A DNA stretch of 15,924 bases, from NCBI GenBank assembly GCA_964195335.1, contig CAXMPC010000060.1:1-15924 (forward strand), written 5' to 3'. The translations under genes were made by a program, and so were the position numbers. The notes under the pieces were generated by a model that saw only the letters and a program-made list of their open reading frames with translations, made no database searches and had not been told where the DNA came from. Positions within the stretch are counted from its first letter, which is position 1. Every line of letters begins with the position of its first letter. Below, piece after piece: positions 6,655 through 14,570 of this stretch. This DNA is from QNFN01 sp964195335. Lineage in GTDB: Bacteria > Pseudomonadota > Gammaproteobacteria > QNFN01.

Positions 6655-9600
6655 TCAGGCAGCGGTCTCGGTCGTCGACGTTCCCGCGACATGGCCGCGG
6701 CCGGCGATCAGCCGGTAGAAGATCGGCACCAGCAGCAGGCTGACCAGCAGCGAAAAGCCGAGGCCGGAGACGATGGTGACGGCCAGGGGTCGCAGCATCT
6801 CGGCCCCGTCGCCGACGCCCAGGGCCAGCGGCAGCATGCCGGCCACGGTGGTCAGCGTGGTCATTAGGATGGGTCGCAGGCGCAGCCGGGCCGCCTCGAC
6901 GATCGCCTCGCCCACGTCGGCGCCCCGGTCGCGTACCAGTTCGATGTACTCGACCAGCACGATGGCGTTGTTGACGACGATGCCACAGAGCATCACCAGC
7001 CCGAGCCAGACCGGCATCGACAGCGGCAGGTCAGTGACATGCAGGCCGATGACCACGCCGATCAGCGCGAACGGCACGCTGAACAGGATCACCAACGGGT
7101 TGCGCAGCGACTCGTACTGCACCGCCATGACGACGAAAACCAGGAAGATCGCCAGGGCGATCAGTACTCTGCCGAGCTGACGGCCTTCCTTCAACGCCTT
7201 GCCCGCGCCGGCTTCGTAGATGCTGTAACCGTCGGGCAGCGGCAGGTCGTCCATCCGTTCCTGCACCTGACGCAGGATGGCGCCGAGGTCGCTGTCGCCG
7301 GCCATGTTGGCGCTGACCTCGATAATGCGCCGCTGGGAGTCGCGCTGGATCTGGGCCGGGGCGGCCACCAGGCTGACCCGGGCGACGTCCCCGAGGTAGA
7401 CCGGCGGGCGGTCGTCACTGCCGGTAAACAGCAGGACCGATTCCAGATCTCGCGGATTGGTCAGCTCCTCGCGTGGCAGCCGGACGCGGATGTCGAAGGC
7501 GCGGTCACCTTCCAGGTACTCGGTGACGATCTCGCCTTCGACGGCCAGCCGGACCGCGAGACCAATACGGGCGACGTCGAGACCGAGCGCCGCGGCGCGG
7601 TCGCGGTCGACGATGATCGCCAACTCCTGGCGCTGCTCCTCGCTGCTGTAGCCGATACTGCGCAGGCCGGGGATCTCACGCAGGTCGTTGGCCAGCCGGT
7701 CGGCCAGTTGGGCCAGGATCTCGAGGTCATCACCCTGGATGAGTACACCGAGGTCATCGTCGCCGTGCCCGATGCGGATGCCCGGTGTGCCCAGGGTGTA
7801 GACCCGGGTGTTGAAACCGGGCACCGCCTGTTCGTCCAGCGCCTTCTTGGTCCGCCGCACCCAGTCATCGCTGGAGAAATCGCGCTGGCCGCGTGGAATC
7901 AGCTGGACCTTGAGGGTGGCACGGTTGGCGGCCTCGTATTGCGAGCGACCGAAAATAAACCCGCCGCTGAGGGTGAAGACACCGGTCACGAACGGGTCGG
8001 CACGCAGCATCACCTCGACGCGTCGGACGTGGCTGTCCATGGCTTCGAGCGAAACACCTGGATCACCGGTCAGGCGCAGGCGCACCTCGCCGTTGTCCAG
8101 ATCAGGCAGGAAGATCTGTTTGCCGCCGGTCAGAATAGGCATGGCAATGGCGAAAGCTGCGACGAAGGCGAGCAGCACCAGGGCCTGCAGGCTGCGATGT
8201 GCCAACAACGTGCCGACCAGGCCGGCGTAACCATCCTGCAGTCGACCCATCACCGCGTCGATGGCTCTCCGCGCCCGGCCACGACCGGTCACGGTGACAC
8301 GGGCGGCGAGCGCCGGGGTGACCGTCAGCGCGACCACCATCGAGGCGAAGATCGCAGCCGACACGGTGACGATCAATTCACGGAACAGCAGACCGGTCAG
8401 GCCACCAATGAACAGGAACGGCAGGATTGCCGCCAGGTTGGTGGAGGTCGCGGCGACGATGCAGGAGTTGACCTCGCAGGCGGCATTGATGCCGGCATCG
8501 GCACTGTTCTCGCCCTCACGCTGGTGACGGTAGATGTTCTCGAGCATGACGACGGTGTTGTCGACCAGCATGCCGATGCCGACGGCAAGGCCACCGAGGG
8601 TCATGACGTTCAGCGTCAGCCCGCCGGCATCCATGACGAAGAAGGTGACCAGGACGGCGATCGGGATGGCGCTGCCGATGATCAGCGTGCGTCGCAGGTT
8701 GCCGAGAAACAGGTAGACCACGCCCATCGCCAGCAGGGCGCCACTGAGCGCGGCCGTGGCGGCGTTGCGCAGCGCCTGGCGGACATAGATCGACTGGTCG
8801 CCGACGACAGTGACCTCGATGTCCTCTGGGAACAGGCGCTGGTCGCGCATCCAGTCGAGCCGGTCGGCCACGACGTCGGCGACGGCGACGGTGTTTGCGG
8901 TCGGCTGTTTCTGCATCGAGACCTTGATGCCCGGAACGTCGTTGAAGCGGATTCGCAGCTTCTCGTCCTCGTGGGTGTCGAGCACCTCGGCCACCTCGCT
9001 GAGACGGACGGTTCCGCCGTCTGGCAGTGGCACCGGCAGCTGGCGCAGCTCGTCGAGGTTACGGAAGCGGCCGGCGGTACGCCCGCCGAGTTCCTGCCGC
9101 TGCATGCGCAGGCGCCCGGCCGGTTCGTCGCGGTTGGCGCGATCGAGAAGTTCGGCGAGGGCGGCAGGACTCAGCCCGAGGGCGGCCAGGCGGCGTTGGT
9201 CGGGCAAAACGTGGATTTCGCGCACCACGCCGCCACCTACCTCCGCGGCGGCGACTCCCGGGAGGTTAAGGAACCACTTGGCGAAGACATCATCGACCCA
9301 GGTGCGCAGCGCGACCGGGTCGCGGGTTTTCGAGCTGACCACCAGTTCCATGATCGGCCGTTGCGACGGGTCGCGCTTGAAGATGATTGGTGGCTGGATG
9401 GTGTCAGGCAGGAAGCGCCGTGCGCGGTCGAGACGGGTGCTGGCGTCACGCAGGGCGACGTCGATGTCCTTGCCGTAGGGGAACGACAGCTCGACCGCGG
9501 AACGGCCCTCGGTTGTGCGTGAGGTGATGGCGACGGCATCCTCGGTGATCGCCAGCTGCTCTTCGAGCTGACGGGTAATACGGTCCTCCATCACCTGGGC

Positions 9601-9795
9601 CGGCACGCCGGAATCGAGCACCCGGATGCCGATCTCCGGGTAGATGATGTGTGGTAGCAGGTCGACGGCGAGGCGGCCGAGGGAGAATGTGCCGAGAACG
9701 ACGGCGGCAAGGGTGATCATGACCACGCCGATCGGGTGATGGACCGCCCAGGAGGCGAGGCCGCCGCCGTGGCGCAGGCGGAAGCCAGCGTTCAC
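6655..9795 (-). CDS. RND efflux pump permease (HAE1/AcrB superfamily)
   Basis: A 1046-residue inner-membrane proton-driven exporter, full length for the family. TM1 spans about residues 20-40 and is followed by a large periplasmic loop, then a second membrane cluster from about 345. The second half repeats this plan. The TM4 motif reads GIGMLVDNTVVMLEN (406-420), so D412 matches AcrB D407 but N413 replaces AcrB D408. In TM10, GIVVNNAIVLVEY carries Asn where AcrB has K940. These changes occur in several environmental RND subgroups, so the pump is probably active with a different proton relay (inferred). The start is a GTG in a GTGA overlap with the adaptor stop, indicating coupled translation. 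No outer-membrane TolC-like gene is nearby, so a shared TolC is expected. Substrates unknown; no heavy-metal (CzcA/CusA) motifs seen. Confidence 0.95.
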   Translation of the reverse strand: MNAGFRLRHGGGLASWAVHHPIGVVMITLAAVVLGTFSLGRLAVDLLPHIIYPEIGIRVLDSGVPAQVMEDRITRQLEEQLAITEDAVAITSRTTEGRSAVELSFPYGKDIDVALRDASTRLDRARRFLPDTIQPPIIFKRDPSQRPIMELVVSSKTRDPVALRTWVDDVFAKWFLNLPGVAAAEVGGGVVREIHVLPDQRRLAALGLSPAALAELLDRANRDEPAGRLRMQRQELGGRTAGRFRNLDELRQLPVPLPDGGTVRLSEVAEVLDTHEDEKLRIRFNDVPGIKVSMQKQPTANTVAVADVVADRLDWMRDQRLFPEDIEVTVVGDQSIYVRQALRNAATAALSGALLAMGVVYLFLGNLRRTLIIGSAIPIAVLVTFFVMDAGGLTLNVMTLGGLAVGIGMLVDNTVVMLENIYRHQREGENSADAGINAACEVNSCIVAATSTNLAAILPFLFIGGLTGLLFRELIVTVSAAIFASMVVALTVTPALAARVTVTGRGRARRAIDAVMGRLQDGYAGLVGTLLAHRSLQALVLLAFVAAFAIAMPILTGGKQIFLPDLDNGEVRLRLTGDPGVSLEAMDSHVRRVEVMLRADPFVTGVFTLSGGFIFGRSQYEAANRATLKVQLIPRGQRDFSSDDWVRRTKKALDEQAVPGFNTRVYTLGTPGIRIGHGDDDLGVLIQGDDLEILAQLADRLANDLREIPGLRSIGYSSEEQRQELAIIVDRDRAAALGLDVARIGLAVRLAVEGEIVTEYLEGDRAFDIRVRLPREELTNPRDLESVLLFTGSDDRPPVYLGDVARVSLVAAPAQIQRDSQRRIIEVSANMAGDSDLGAILRQVQERMDDLPLPDGYSIYEAGAGKALKEGRQLGRVLIALAIFLVFVVMAVQYESLRNPLVILFSVPFALIGVVIGLHVTDLPLSMPVWLGLVMLCGIVVNNAIVLVEYIELVRDRGADVGEAIVEAARLRLRPILMTTLTTVAGMLPLALGVGDGAEMLRPLAVTIVSGLGFSLLVSLLLVPIFYRLIAGRGHVAGTSTTETAA

Positions 9796-10859
9796 TGGAC
9801 CTGACCCTGCGCCTCGCGCACAGCGCTGCCGTCGCTAAGACCGAGGAAACCGCGTAGCACAATGCGTGCACCGTCCTCGAGTCCTTCGACGATCTCGATG
9901 TCGTCACCGAGCAGCAGGCCCGAGCGGACGGTGCTGCGGCGCACCTTGCCGTCGGCGACGCGGTAGACGAACTCGCCCTGGGTGTCCCGACGCAGTGCGG
10001 GGTAGGGGATCACCCGGCGCATCGCGGCCGGCAGCTTCAGGTCGACACGGCCGAGTTGGCCTGGGCGGGCGCCCGGTGGGGGTGAATCGAGGGCGATTTC
10101 GACCAGTCCGAGCCGGGTGCGTGAATCGATGGTCGGATGGACGCGCAGCACGCGCCCGGGATGTGTGATGTCGCCGAGGGCGTCGATGCGCACCGGGACC
10201 TCGGCCCCCATCTTGACCTGCGGCAGCAGCAGTTCTGAGAGCGTGACCTCGATCACCAGCGAGCCGGGGTCGAACAGTGTCAGCAGGTGGGTGAAGCGCG
10301 GCGCGACATCGCCCGGTTCGAGCATGCGCGCGCTGACGAGGCCGGAGAATGGTGCTTTGATGGTGCTGTAGCCGAGCCGGGCACGCAGCAGCGCCAACTC
10401 GGCCTCCGCGACCAGCAGTGCGGTGTCGGAGCGGTTGAGCACGTCGTCGGAGATCATGTCGCGCGATTTCAGCCGGGTCAGCCGCTCGAGGTCGGAGGCG
10501 GCCTGCTTGCGTGTCGCCACCGCCTTGTCCAGTTGTGCTCGCAGCAGGGTGTCGTCCAGCCGGGCGATGACCGTCCCCTTGTCGACCGCGTCACCCTCGG
10601 AATAGGGCAGCGCCGAGACCTGGCCCTCCTCCTGGTTGAACAGCCGGACCTCGCGCAGTGCGCGCAACGTTCCGGTACGGGTCACGGAGTGGGAGATGGC
10701 GCGGCTGGCGCAGGTGGTGGTCTCGACCAGTTGTGGCGGCCGTTCGCGTTTACCGACCTTGCTGCCGGCCTCCTCCGCGGGCTGACAGGCGGCGAGCAGC
10801 GTGCCAAGCGCGCAGGCGGCGAGACGGTGGGCCATTCGGGGCGATGCGGGAAAGGGCAT
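9792..10859 (-). CDS. RND efflux periplasmic adaptor (membrane fusion protein), lipoprotein
   Basis: A 355-residue HlyD/AcrA-type adaptor that links the permease to an outer-membrane channel. It begins with a lipoprotein signal ending in LAAC (C25), so it should be anchored in the inner membrane by lipid. Next come the first half of the lipoyl domain (about 70-95, including GDAVDKGTVIARLDD), an alpha-helical hairpin (about 95-145), the second lipoyl half around STIKAPFSGLVS, a beta barrel, and a membrane-proximal domain. I chose the ATG at 10859. An in-frame GTG at 10889 also exists, but it lacks a ribosome site and coincides with a likely transcription start. The stop overlaps the permease start by 4 nt, which indicates one operon. 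The gene is divergent from boxC across a 428-bp control region. Confidence 0.93.
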   Translation of the reverse strand: MPFPASPRMAHRLAACALGTLLAACQPAEEAGSKVGKRERPPQLVETTTCASRAISHSVTRTGTLRALREVRLFNQEEGQVSALPYSEGDAVDKGTVIARLDDTLLRAQLDKAVATRKQAASDLERLTRLKSRDMISDDVLNRSDTALLVAEAELALLRARLGYSTIKAPFSGLVSARMLEPGDVAPRFTHLLTLFDPGSLVIEVTLSELLLPQVKMGAEVPVRIDALGDITHPGRVLRVHPTIDSRTRLGLVEIALDSPPPGARPGQLGRVDLKLPAAMRRVIPYPALRRDTQGEFVYRVADGKVRRSTVRSGLLLGDDIEIVEGLEDGARIVLRGFLGLSDGSAVREAQGQVQ

Positions 10860-10895
10860 ACCTGCGGGGCGCTCAAGGTGGATCGACACCCGCTG

Positions 10896-10904
10896 AGTCT
10901 AGCA
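10896..10904 (-). promoter_or_regulatory. possible extended -10 promoter for the efflux operon
   Basis: Read on the minus strand, TGCTAGACT (10904 down to 10896) matches an extended -10 element, TGN plus a hexamer with 4 of 6 matches to TATAAT. A TTGGCG at 10921-10916 is a possible -35 but the spacer is only 14 bp, so the extended -10 would have to act largely alone. Transcription would start near 10889, which favours the ATG at 10859. Confidence 0.3.
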
Positions 10905-11163
10905 GCGGCGGCCGACGCCAAGCATGTCGCAGACCCGACTTTTCAGTGGTGCCGATGTGTGACCGTGGCACTACAGCGGGTGCTGTCAGAGGGGTCACCA
11001 TGACGTTGGTATCGACATATCCCTCATCACCAGGGCGGGTCCACTCCGGGGGCCTGATTCGGGATTCTGGCCTTGGAATTAAGGAACTATGGTTCATCAA
11101 CAGAATACATATGAGAGTGGCTACCAATATATAATTACTTATATAAACAACGTTATACGTGTT

Positions 11164-11175
11164 CTTGCTAGCAAG
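11164..11175. repeat. perfect 12-bp palindrome CTTGCTAGCAAG
   Basis: CTTGCTAGCAAG reads the same on both strands. It lies just before the TGCA-type palindrome and about 26 bp before the -35 of the box promoter. Its position suits binding of a dimeric regulator, but the cognate protein is unknown. Confidence 0.5.
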
Positions 11176-11177
11176 CC

Positions 11178-11193
11178 ATGCAAAATAGTGCAT
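11178..11193. promoter_or_regulatory. putative BoxR/BzdR-type operator (ATGCA-N6-TGCAT)
   Basis: ATGCAAAATAGTGCAT is an inverted repeat ATGCA-N6-TGCAT. The benzoate/benzoyl-CoA repressors BzdR and BoxR of Azoarcus are reported, from memory, to bind operators built on TGCA repeats, and BoxR responds to benzoyl-CoA. The site ends 7 bp before the -35 hexamer. A third TGCA (11218-11221) abuts the -10. Position and sequence fit control of boxCBA; binding is inferred. Confidence 0.5.
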
Positions 11194-11200
11194 GAAAATG

Positions 11201-11228
11201 TTGCCAAATATCAAAAGTGCATTATAAT
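11201..11228 (+). promoter_or_regulatory. sigma-70 promoter for boxCBA
   Basis: TTGCCA (11201-11206, 5 of 6 matches to TTGACA) and TATAAT (11223-11228, 6 of 6) are separated by 16 bp. Transcription would start near 11235, giving a leader of about 50 nt before the boxC ATG. The -10 lies inside a perfect palindrome GCATTATAATGC (11219-11230), so a regulator that binds there would block polymerase. Confidence 0.7.
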
Positions 11229-11287
11229 GCGTTTCATCTAGGTGGCCTGATCCGGCCGTTTACCCACCGAACAGGAGCGAGCAAGGC

Positions 11288-12937
11288 ATGATCGACTTCC
11301 AGACCCATCCCGACCAGTACCGACACTGGAAGCTGCGCATCGACGCGCCGGTGGCCTACCTGACCATGGACGTCGACCCCGAGTCGACGCTCAAACCCGG
11401 CTACGAACTGAAGATGAACTCCTACGACCTCGGCGTTGACATCGAGCTCTACGACGCCGTCCAGAGATTGCGCTTCGAGCACCCCGAGGTGCGCTCGGTG
11501 GTGGTCGACTCGGCCAAGGAGCGCATCTTCTGCGCCGGTGCCAATATCCGCATGCTCGGCGCCTCTACCCACGCCCACAAGGTCAACTTCTGCAAGTTCA
11601 CCAACGAGACCCGCAACGGCATCGAGGATGCCAGCGAGTGCTCCGGCCAGCGCTACCTCACCGCAGTCAACGGCACCGCCGCCGGCGGCGGTTACGAGTT
11701 GGCACTGGCAACCGACCACATCATTATGATCGACGACGACAGCGCCGCGGTGTCGCTCCCCGAAGTGCCGCTGCTGGCGGTGCTGCCCGGCACCGGTGGC
11801 CTAACCCGGCTGGTCGACAAGCGCAAGGTGCGCCGCGACCTGGCCGACGTCTTCTGCGCGGTCGAGGAGGGGGTCAAGGGCCAGCGCGCCATCGACTGGC
11901 GTTTGGTCGACGAAATCGCCCCGGCCTCGAAGTTTGCCGACGCCGTCCGCTCTCGGGCCGAAACGATGGCCGCGACCTCCGACCGCCCGCTCGATAGCCA
12001 GGGCGTCGCGCTGACGCCGCTGCAGCGGGAGATAAGCGACAACGGGGTCAACTACAGTCACCTGTCGATCGATATCGACCGCACCGGTCGTACTGCCACG
12101 CTGACCCTGAAGGCGCCGACCGCCACGCCACCGGCCGATCTTGCCGGCATCGAGGCCGCCGGGGTCGACTACTGGCCGCTGGCGTTGGCCCGCGAGCTCG
12201 ACGACGCCATCTTGCACCTGCGCGCCAACGAGACCGAAATCGGTGTGATGATCTTCAAGAGCGCCGGTGACGGCGACGCTGTCGCCGCCTACGATGCCCA
12301 GCTGCAGGCCCACACCGACCATTGGCTGGTGCGCGAGATCACGCTCTACTGGAAACGCACCCTGAAGCGGGTCGACGTCACCTCGCGCACCATCTTCACC
12401 CTGGTCGAGCCGGGCAGCTGCTTCGTTGGCCTGCTCGCCGAGTTGCTGTTCGCCGCCGACCGCACCTACATGCTCGACGGCCAGGTCGAAGGTGACGATA
12501 CCCCGGCCGCCAGCGTCCGCCTGAGCGAGATGAACTTCGGTCCGCTGCCGATGGGCAACGACCTGACCCGTCTCGCCACCCGCTTCCTCGGCGAACCCGA
12601 GAGCGTCGACAAGGCCCGGGCGCTGATCGGTCAGAACCTCGAGGGCCGTGACGCCCTCGATGCCGGCCTGGTCACCTTCGCCCCCGACGATATCGACTGG
12701 GAGGACGAGGTGCGCCTCGCCCTTGAGGAGCGCGCCAGCTTCTCTCCCGACGCCCTGACCGGGCTCGAGGCCAACCTGCGTTTCGCCGGTGCCGAGACCG
12801 CGGAGACCAAGATCTTCGGTCGCCTTACCGCCTGGCAGAACTGGATTTTCCAGCGACCTAATGCCGTCAGCGATTCCGGCGCCCTGAAGCTTTACGGCAC
12901 CGGGGCCCGTCCGAACTACAACCTAGAGAGGGTTTGA
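11288..12937 (+). CDS. boxC: benzoyl-CoA-dihydrodiol lyase / 2,3-epoxybenzoyl-CoA dihydrolase BoxC
   Basis: A 549-residue cytoplasmic crotonase-superfamily enzyme. It opens the ring of 2,3-epoxybenzoyl-CoA by adding two waters, releasing formate and 3,4-dehydroadipyl-CoA semialdehyde. The N-terminal half is crotonase-like: FCAGANIRMLG (81-91) and NGTAAGGGYELALA (128-141) form the oxyanion-hole regions, and PEVPLLAVLPGTGG (158-171) carries the usual catalytic-loop glutamate E159. The second half, unusual for simple hydratases, is typical of BoxC, as is the length (about 550). AGGAG lies about 9 nt before the ATG. It is the first gene after the predicted promoter, and boxB begins 4 nt after its stop, so the two are cotranscribed. 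No frameshift or missing motif was seen. Confidence 0.96.
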   Translation: MIDFQTHPDQYRHWKLRIDAPVAYLTMDVDPESTLKPGYELKMNSYDLGVDIELYDAVQRLRFEHPEVRSVVVDSAKERIFCAGANIRMLGASTHAHKVNFCKFTNETRNGIEDASECSGQRYLTAVNGTAAGGGYELALATDHIIMIDDDSAAVSLPEVPLLAVLPGTGGLTRLVDKRKVRRDLADVFCAVEEGVKGQRAIDWRLVDEIAPASKFADAVRSRAETMAATSDRPLDSQGVALTPLQREISDNGVNYSHLSIDIDRTGRTATLTLKAPTATPPADLAGIEAAGVDYWPLALARELDDAILHLRANETEIGVMIFKSAGDGDAVAAYDAQLQAHTDHWLVREITLYWKRTLKRVDVTSRTIFTLVEPGSCFVGLLAELLFAADRTYMLDGQVEGDDTPAASVRLSEMNFGPLPMGNDLTRLATRFLGEPESVDKARALIGQNLEGRDALDAGLVTFAPDDIDWEDEVRLALEERASFSPDALTGLEANLRFAGAETAETKIFGRLTAWQNWIFQRPNAVSDSGALKLYGTGARPNYNLERV

Positions 12938-12941
12938 AGCC

Positions 12942-14390
12942 ATGTCCGATGTGAACGTTGAAGTCAGCTACGACGACCTGATCCCGAACAATGTCAATCT
13001 CTCCAGCGACCGCCGTCTGAAGCGGGCGCTCGAGGAGTGGCACCCGGGTTACATCGACTGGTGGAAGAACATGGGCCCCGAAGGTTTCCAGGAGGCCCAG
13101 GTCTACCTGCGCACCGCAGTCGGCGTCGACCCGGCTGGTTGGGCCAAGTTCGGCTACGTCAAGATGCCCGAGTACCGCTGGGGCATCCTGCTGGCGCCAC
13201 AGGAAGAGGGCCGCAAGATCAATTTCGGTCGTCACAAGGGCGAACCGGCATGGCAGGAAGTGCCAGGCGAGTACCGCTCGCTGCTGCGCCGCCTGCTGGT
13301 GCTGCAGGGCGACACCGAACCGGCCTCGGTCGAACAGCAGCGTCACCTCGGTACCACCGCGCCGTCGCTTTACGACCTGCGCAACCTGTTCCAGGTCAAC
13401 GTCGAGGAGGGGCGCCACCTCTGGGCGATGGTCTACCTGCTGCAGAAGTACTTCGGTCGCGACGGTCGCGAGGAGGCCGAGGCGATGCTGCGCCGCCACT
13501 CCGGCGACGCCGACAAGCCGCGTCTGCTCGGCGCCTTCAACGAGGCGACGCCGGACTGGCTGTCGTTCTTCATGTTCACCTTCTTCACCGACCGCGACGG
13601 CAAGATGCAGCTTGCCTCGCTGGCCGAGTCGGGCTTCGATCCGCTGTCGCGCACCTGCCGCTTCATGCTGACCGAGGAAGCGCACCACATGTTCGTCGGC
13701 GAGAGCGGCGTCGGCAGGGTGATCCAGCGCACCTGCGAGGCGATGGTCGCGGCCGGCATCAGTGACCCGACTGACGTCGAGGCGGTGCGCAAGCTCGGCG
13801 TTATCGACATGCCAACCATCCAGAAAAAGATCAACTTCCACTTCGCCGTCACCCTCGACCTGTTCGGCGCCGAGGTCTCGACCAACGCCGCCAACGCCTA
13901 CAACTCGGGGCTCAAGGGGCGCTACCAGGAGACCAAGGTCGACGACGACCACCAGCTCGAGAACAGCACATACCCGGTGATGAAATGCATCGACGGCGAA
14001 TTCACCATGGTCGAAGAGCCGGCCCTGAACGCCATCAACGCCCGCCTGCGCGACGATTACGTCAAGGATTGCGTTGGCGGTATCAAGCGCTGGAACAAGA
14101 TCATCACCAAGACCGGAATCGAGGCCGAGCTGAAGCTGCCGCACCAGGCTTTCAGTCGCCGCATTGGCGAGTTCTCCGAAGTGTCGGTTACCCCGGACGG
14201 TACTGTCGTCTCGGCCGAGGCGTGGGCTGGGCAGCGTGACGAATGGCTGCCCTCCAGCGAGGATCTGGGACACATCAACAGCCTGATGCAGCCGGTGAAG
14301 GAGCCGGGCCAGTACGCCAGCTGGATCGCCGAGCCGAAGGTCGGCATCGACAACCTGCCGGGTGATTTCGAGTACGTGCAGCTGGCCTAG
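12942..14390 (+). CDS. boxB: benzoyl-CoA 2,3-epoxidase, oxygenase subunit BoxB
   Basis: A 482-residue cytoplasmic class I di-iron oxygenase. With electrons from BoxA it inserts one oxygen atom of O2 into benzoyl-CoA, forming the 2,3-epoxide. The ligands described for Azoarcus evansii BoxB (E120, E150, H153, D211, E240, H243, recalled from the published structure) all appear here with a constant offset of six: E126, E156, H159, D217, E246 and H249. The last pairs lie in EEGRH and EEAHH. This makes an active centre very likely. Length is normal (about 475). AGAGGG precedes the ATG by about 9 nt. The gene lies 4 nt after boxC; boxA follows after a 217-bp gap filled with palindromic repeats, an unusual break within this operon. 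Confidence 0.97.
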   Translation: MSDVNVEVSYDDLIPNNVNLSSDRRLKRALEEWHPGYIDWWKNMGPEGFQEAQVYLRTAVGVDPAGWAKFGYVKMPEYRWGILLAPQEEGRKINFGRHKGEPAWQEVPGEYRSLLRRLLVLQGDTEPASVEQQRHLGTTAPSLYDLRNLFQVNVEEGRHLWAMVYLLQKYFGRDGREEAEAMLRRHSGDADKPRLLGAFNEATPDWLSFFMFTFFTDRDGKMQLASLAESGFDPLSRTCRFMLTEEAHHMFVGESGVGRVIQRTCEAMVAAGISDPTDVEAVRKLGVIDMPTIQKKINFHFAVTLDLFGAEVSTNAANAYNSGLKGRYQETKVDDDHQLENSTYPVMKCIDGEFTMVEEPALNAINARLRDDYVKDCVGGIKRWNKIITKTGIEAELKLPHQAFSRRIGEFSEVSVTPDGTVVSAEAWAGQRDEWLPSSEDLGHINSLMQPVKEPGQYASWIAEPKVGIDNLPGDFEYVQLA

Positions 14391-14401
14391 TGATTCTGTG
14401 G

Positions 14402-14419
14402 CCCGGACTTCAGTCCGAC
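14402..14419 (+). repeat. REP-like palindrome, copy 1 (degenerate)
   Basis: A diverged copy of the GTCGGRCT-TC-AGYCCGAC unit. Bases 1-2 of the left arm are CC, so the stem is 6 bp (CGGACT / AGTCCG). It is preceded by a GTGG head and followed by AT. It begins 11 nt after the boxB stop. Confidence 0.65.
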
Positions 14420-14451
14420 ATTACTGAGCCTTGATTAGGTCCCGGATGGTG

Positions 14452-14469
14452 GTCGGGCTTCAGCCCGAC
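14452..14469 (+). repeat. REP-like palindrome, copy 2
   Basis: GTCGGGCT-TC-AGCCCGAC, perfect 8-bp arms with a 2-nt loop, followed by AT. The 18-bp core is identical to copy 3. The base group before it, GGTG, is a diverged head. Confidence 0.85.
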
Positions 14470-14497
14470 ATGTTCAGGGCCGAGAGAAATGGTTTGT

Positions 14498-14543
14498 GTA
14501 GGTCGGGCTTCAGCCCGACATGTCGGACTAAAGTCCGACCTAC
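14498..14543. repeat. BIME-like pair of opposed REP elements (copies 3 and 4)
   Basis: Copy 3 (14502-14519) is GTCGGGCT-TC-AGCCCGAC with a GTAG head at 14498-14501. Copy 4 (14522-14539) is GTCGGACT-AA-AGTCCGAC, followed by CTAC, the complement of GTAG. They face each other across ACATGT, so the 46 bp form a near-palindrome. GTAG heads with short hairpins are typical of REPs mobilised by RAYT (TnpA-REP) transposases; none is encoded in this window. Confidence 0.85.
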
Positions 14544-14552
14544 AAAAGAAAT

Positions 14553-14570
14553 GTCGGACTGAAGTCCGAC
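14553..14570 (-). repeat. REP-like palindrome, copy 5 (reverse orientation)
   Basis: GTCGGACT-GA-AGTCCGAC with perfect 8-bp arms. The GA loop and the following CCAC (complement of GTGG) show that it is in reverse orientation, like copy 4. It ends 27 bp before the boxA ribosome site. Confidence 0.85.

Larger units (their letters stand above)
10890..11287. other. divergent intergenic control region between efflux and box operons
   Basis: About 400 bp without a convincing gene. The left part (10890 to about 11080) is GC-rich like the rest of the window and shows no clear motif beyond the possible minus-strand -10. The right part (about 11085-11235) is strikingly AT-rich and holds a strong plus-strand promoter and three palindromes, listed separately. 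Open frames crossing it lack ribosome sites and known motifs. The likely job is control of boxCBA on one side and of the efflux operon on the other. Confidence 0.75.

Noticed and set aside
5462..6718. 418-codon plus-strand frame over the nitrilase
   Set aside because: It lies opposite a nitrilase with an intact Glu-Lys-Cys triad and begins inside the lipoprotein gene, with no known domain.
7039..9522. Very long (827-codon) open frame antisense to the RND permease
   Set aside because: It mirrors a clear 1046-residue permease. The translation is rich in D, G, R, Q and H, with no membrane segments or known domains, as expected for the complementary frame of GC-rich coding DNA.
10873..11214. 113-codon minus-strand frame crossing the efflux-boxC gap
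   Set aside because: It runs across the AT-rich promoter region, has no ribosome site or motif, and ends in the adaptor start. It is more likely non-coding.
12867..14273. 468-codon frame antisense to boxB
   Set aside because: No motif or ribosome site; boxB on the other strand has all six iron ligands.
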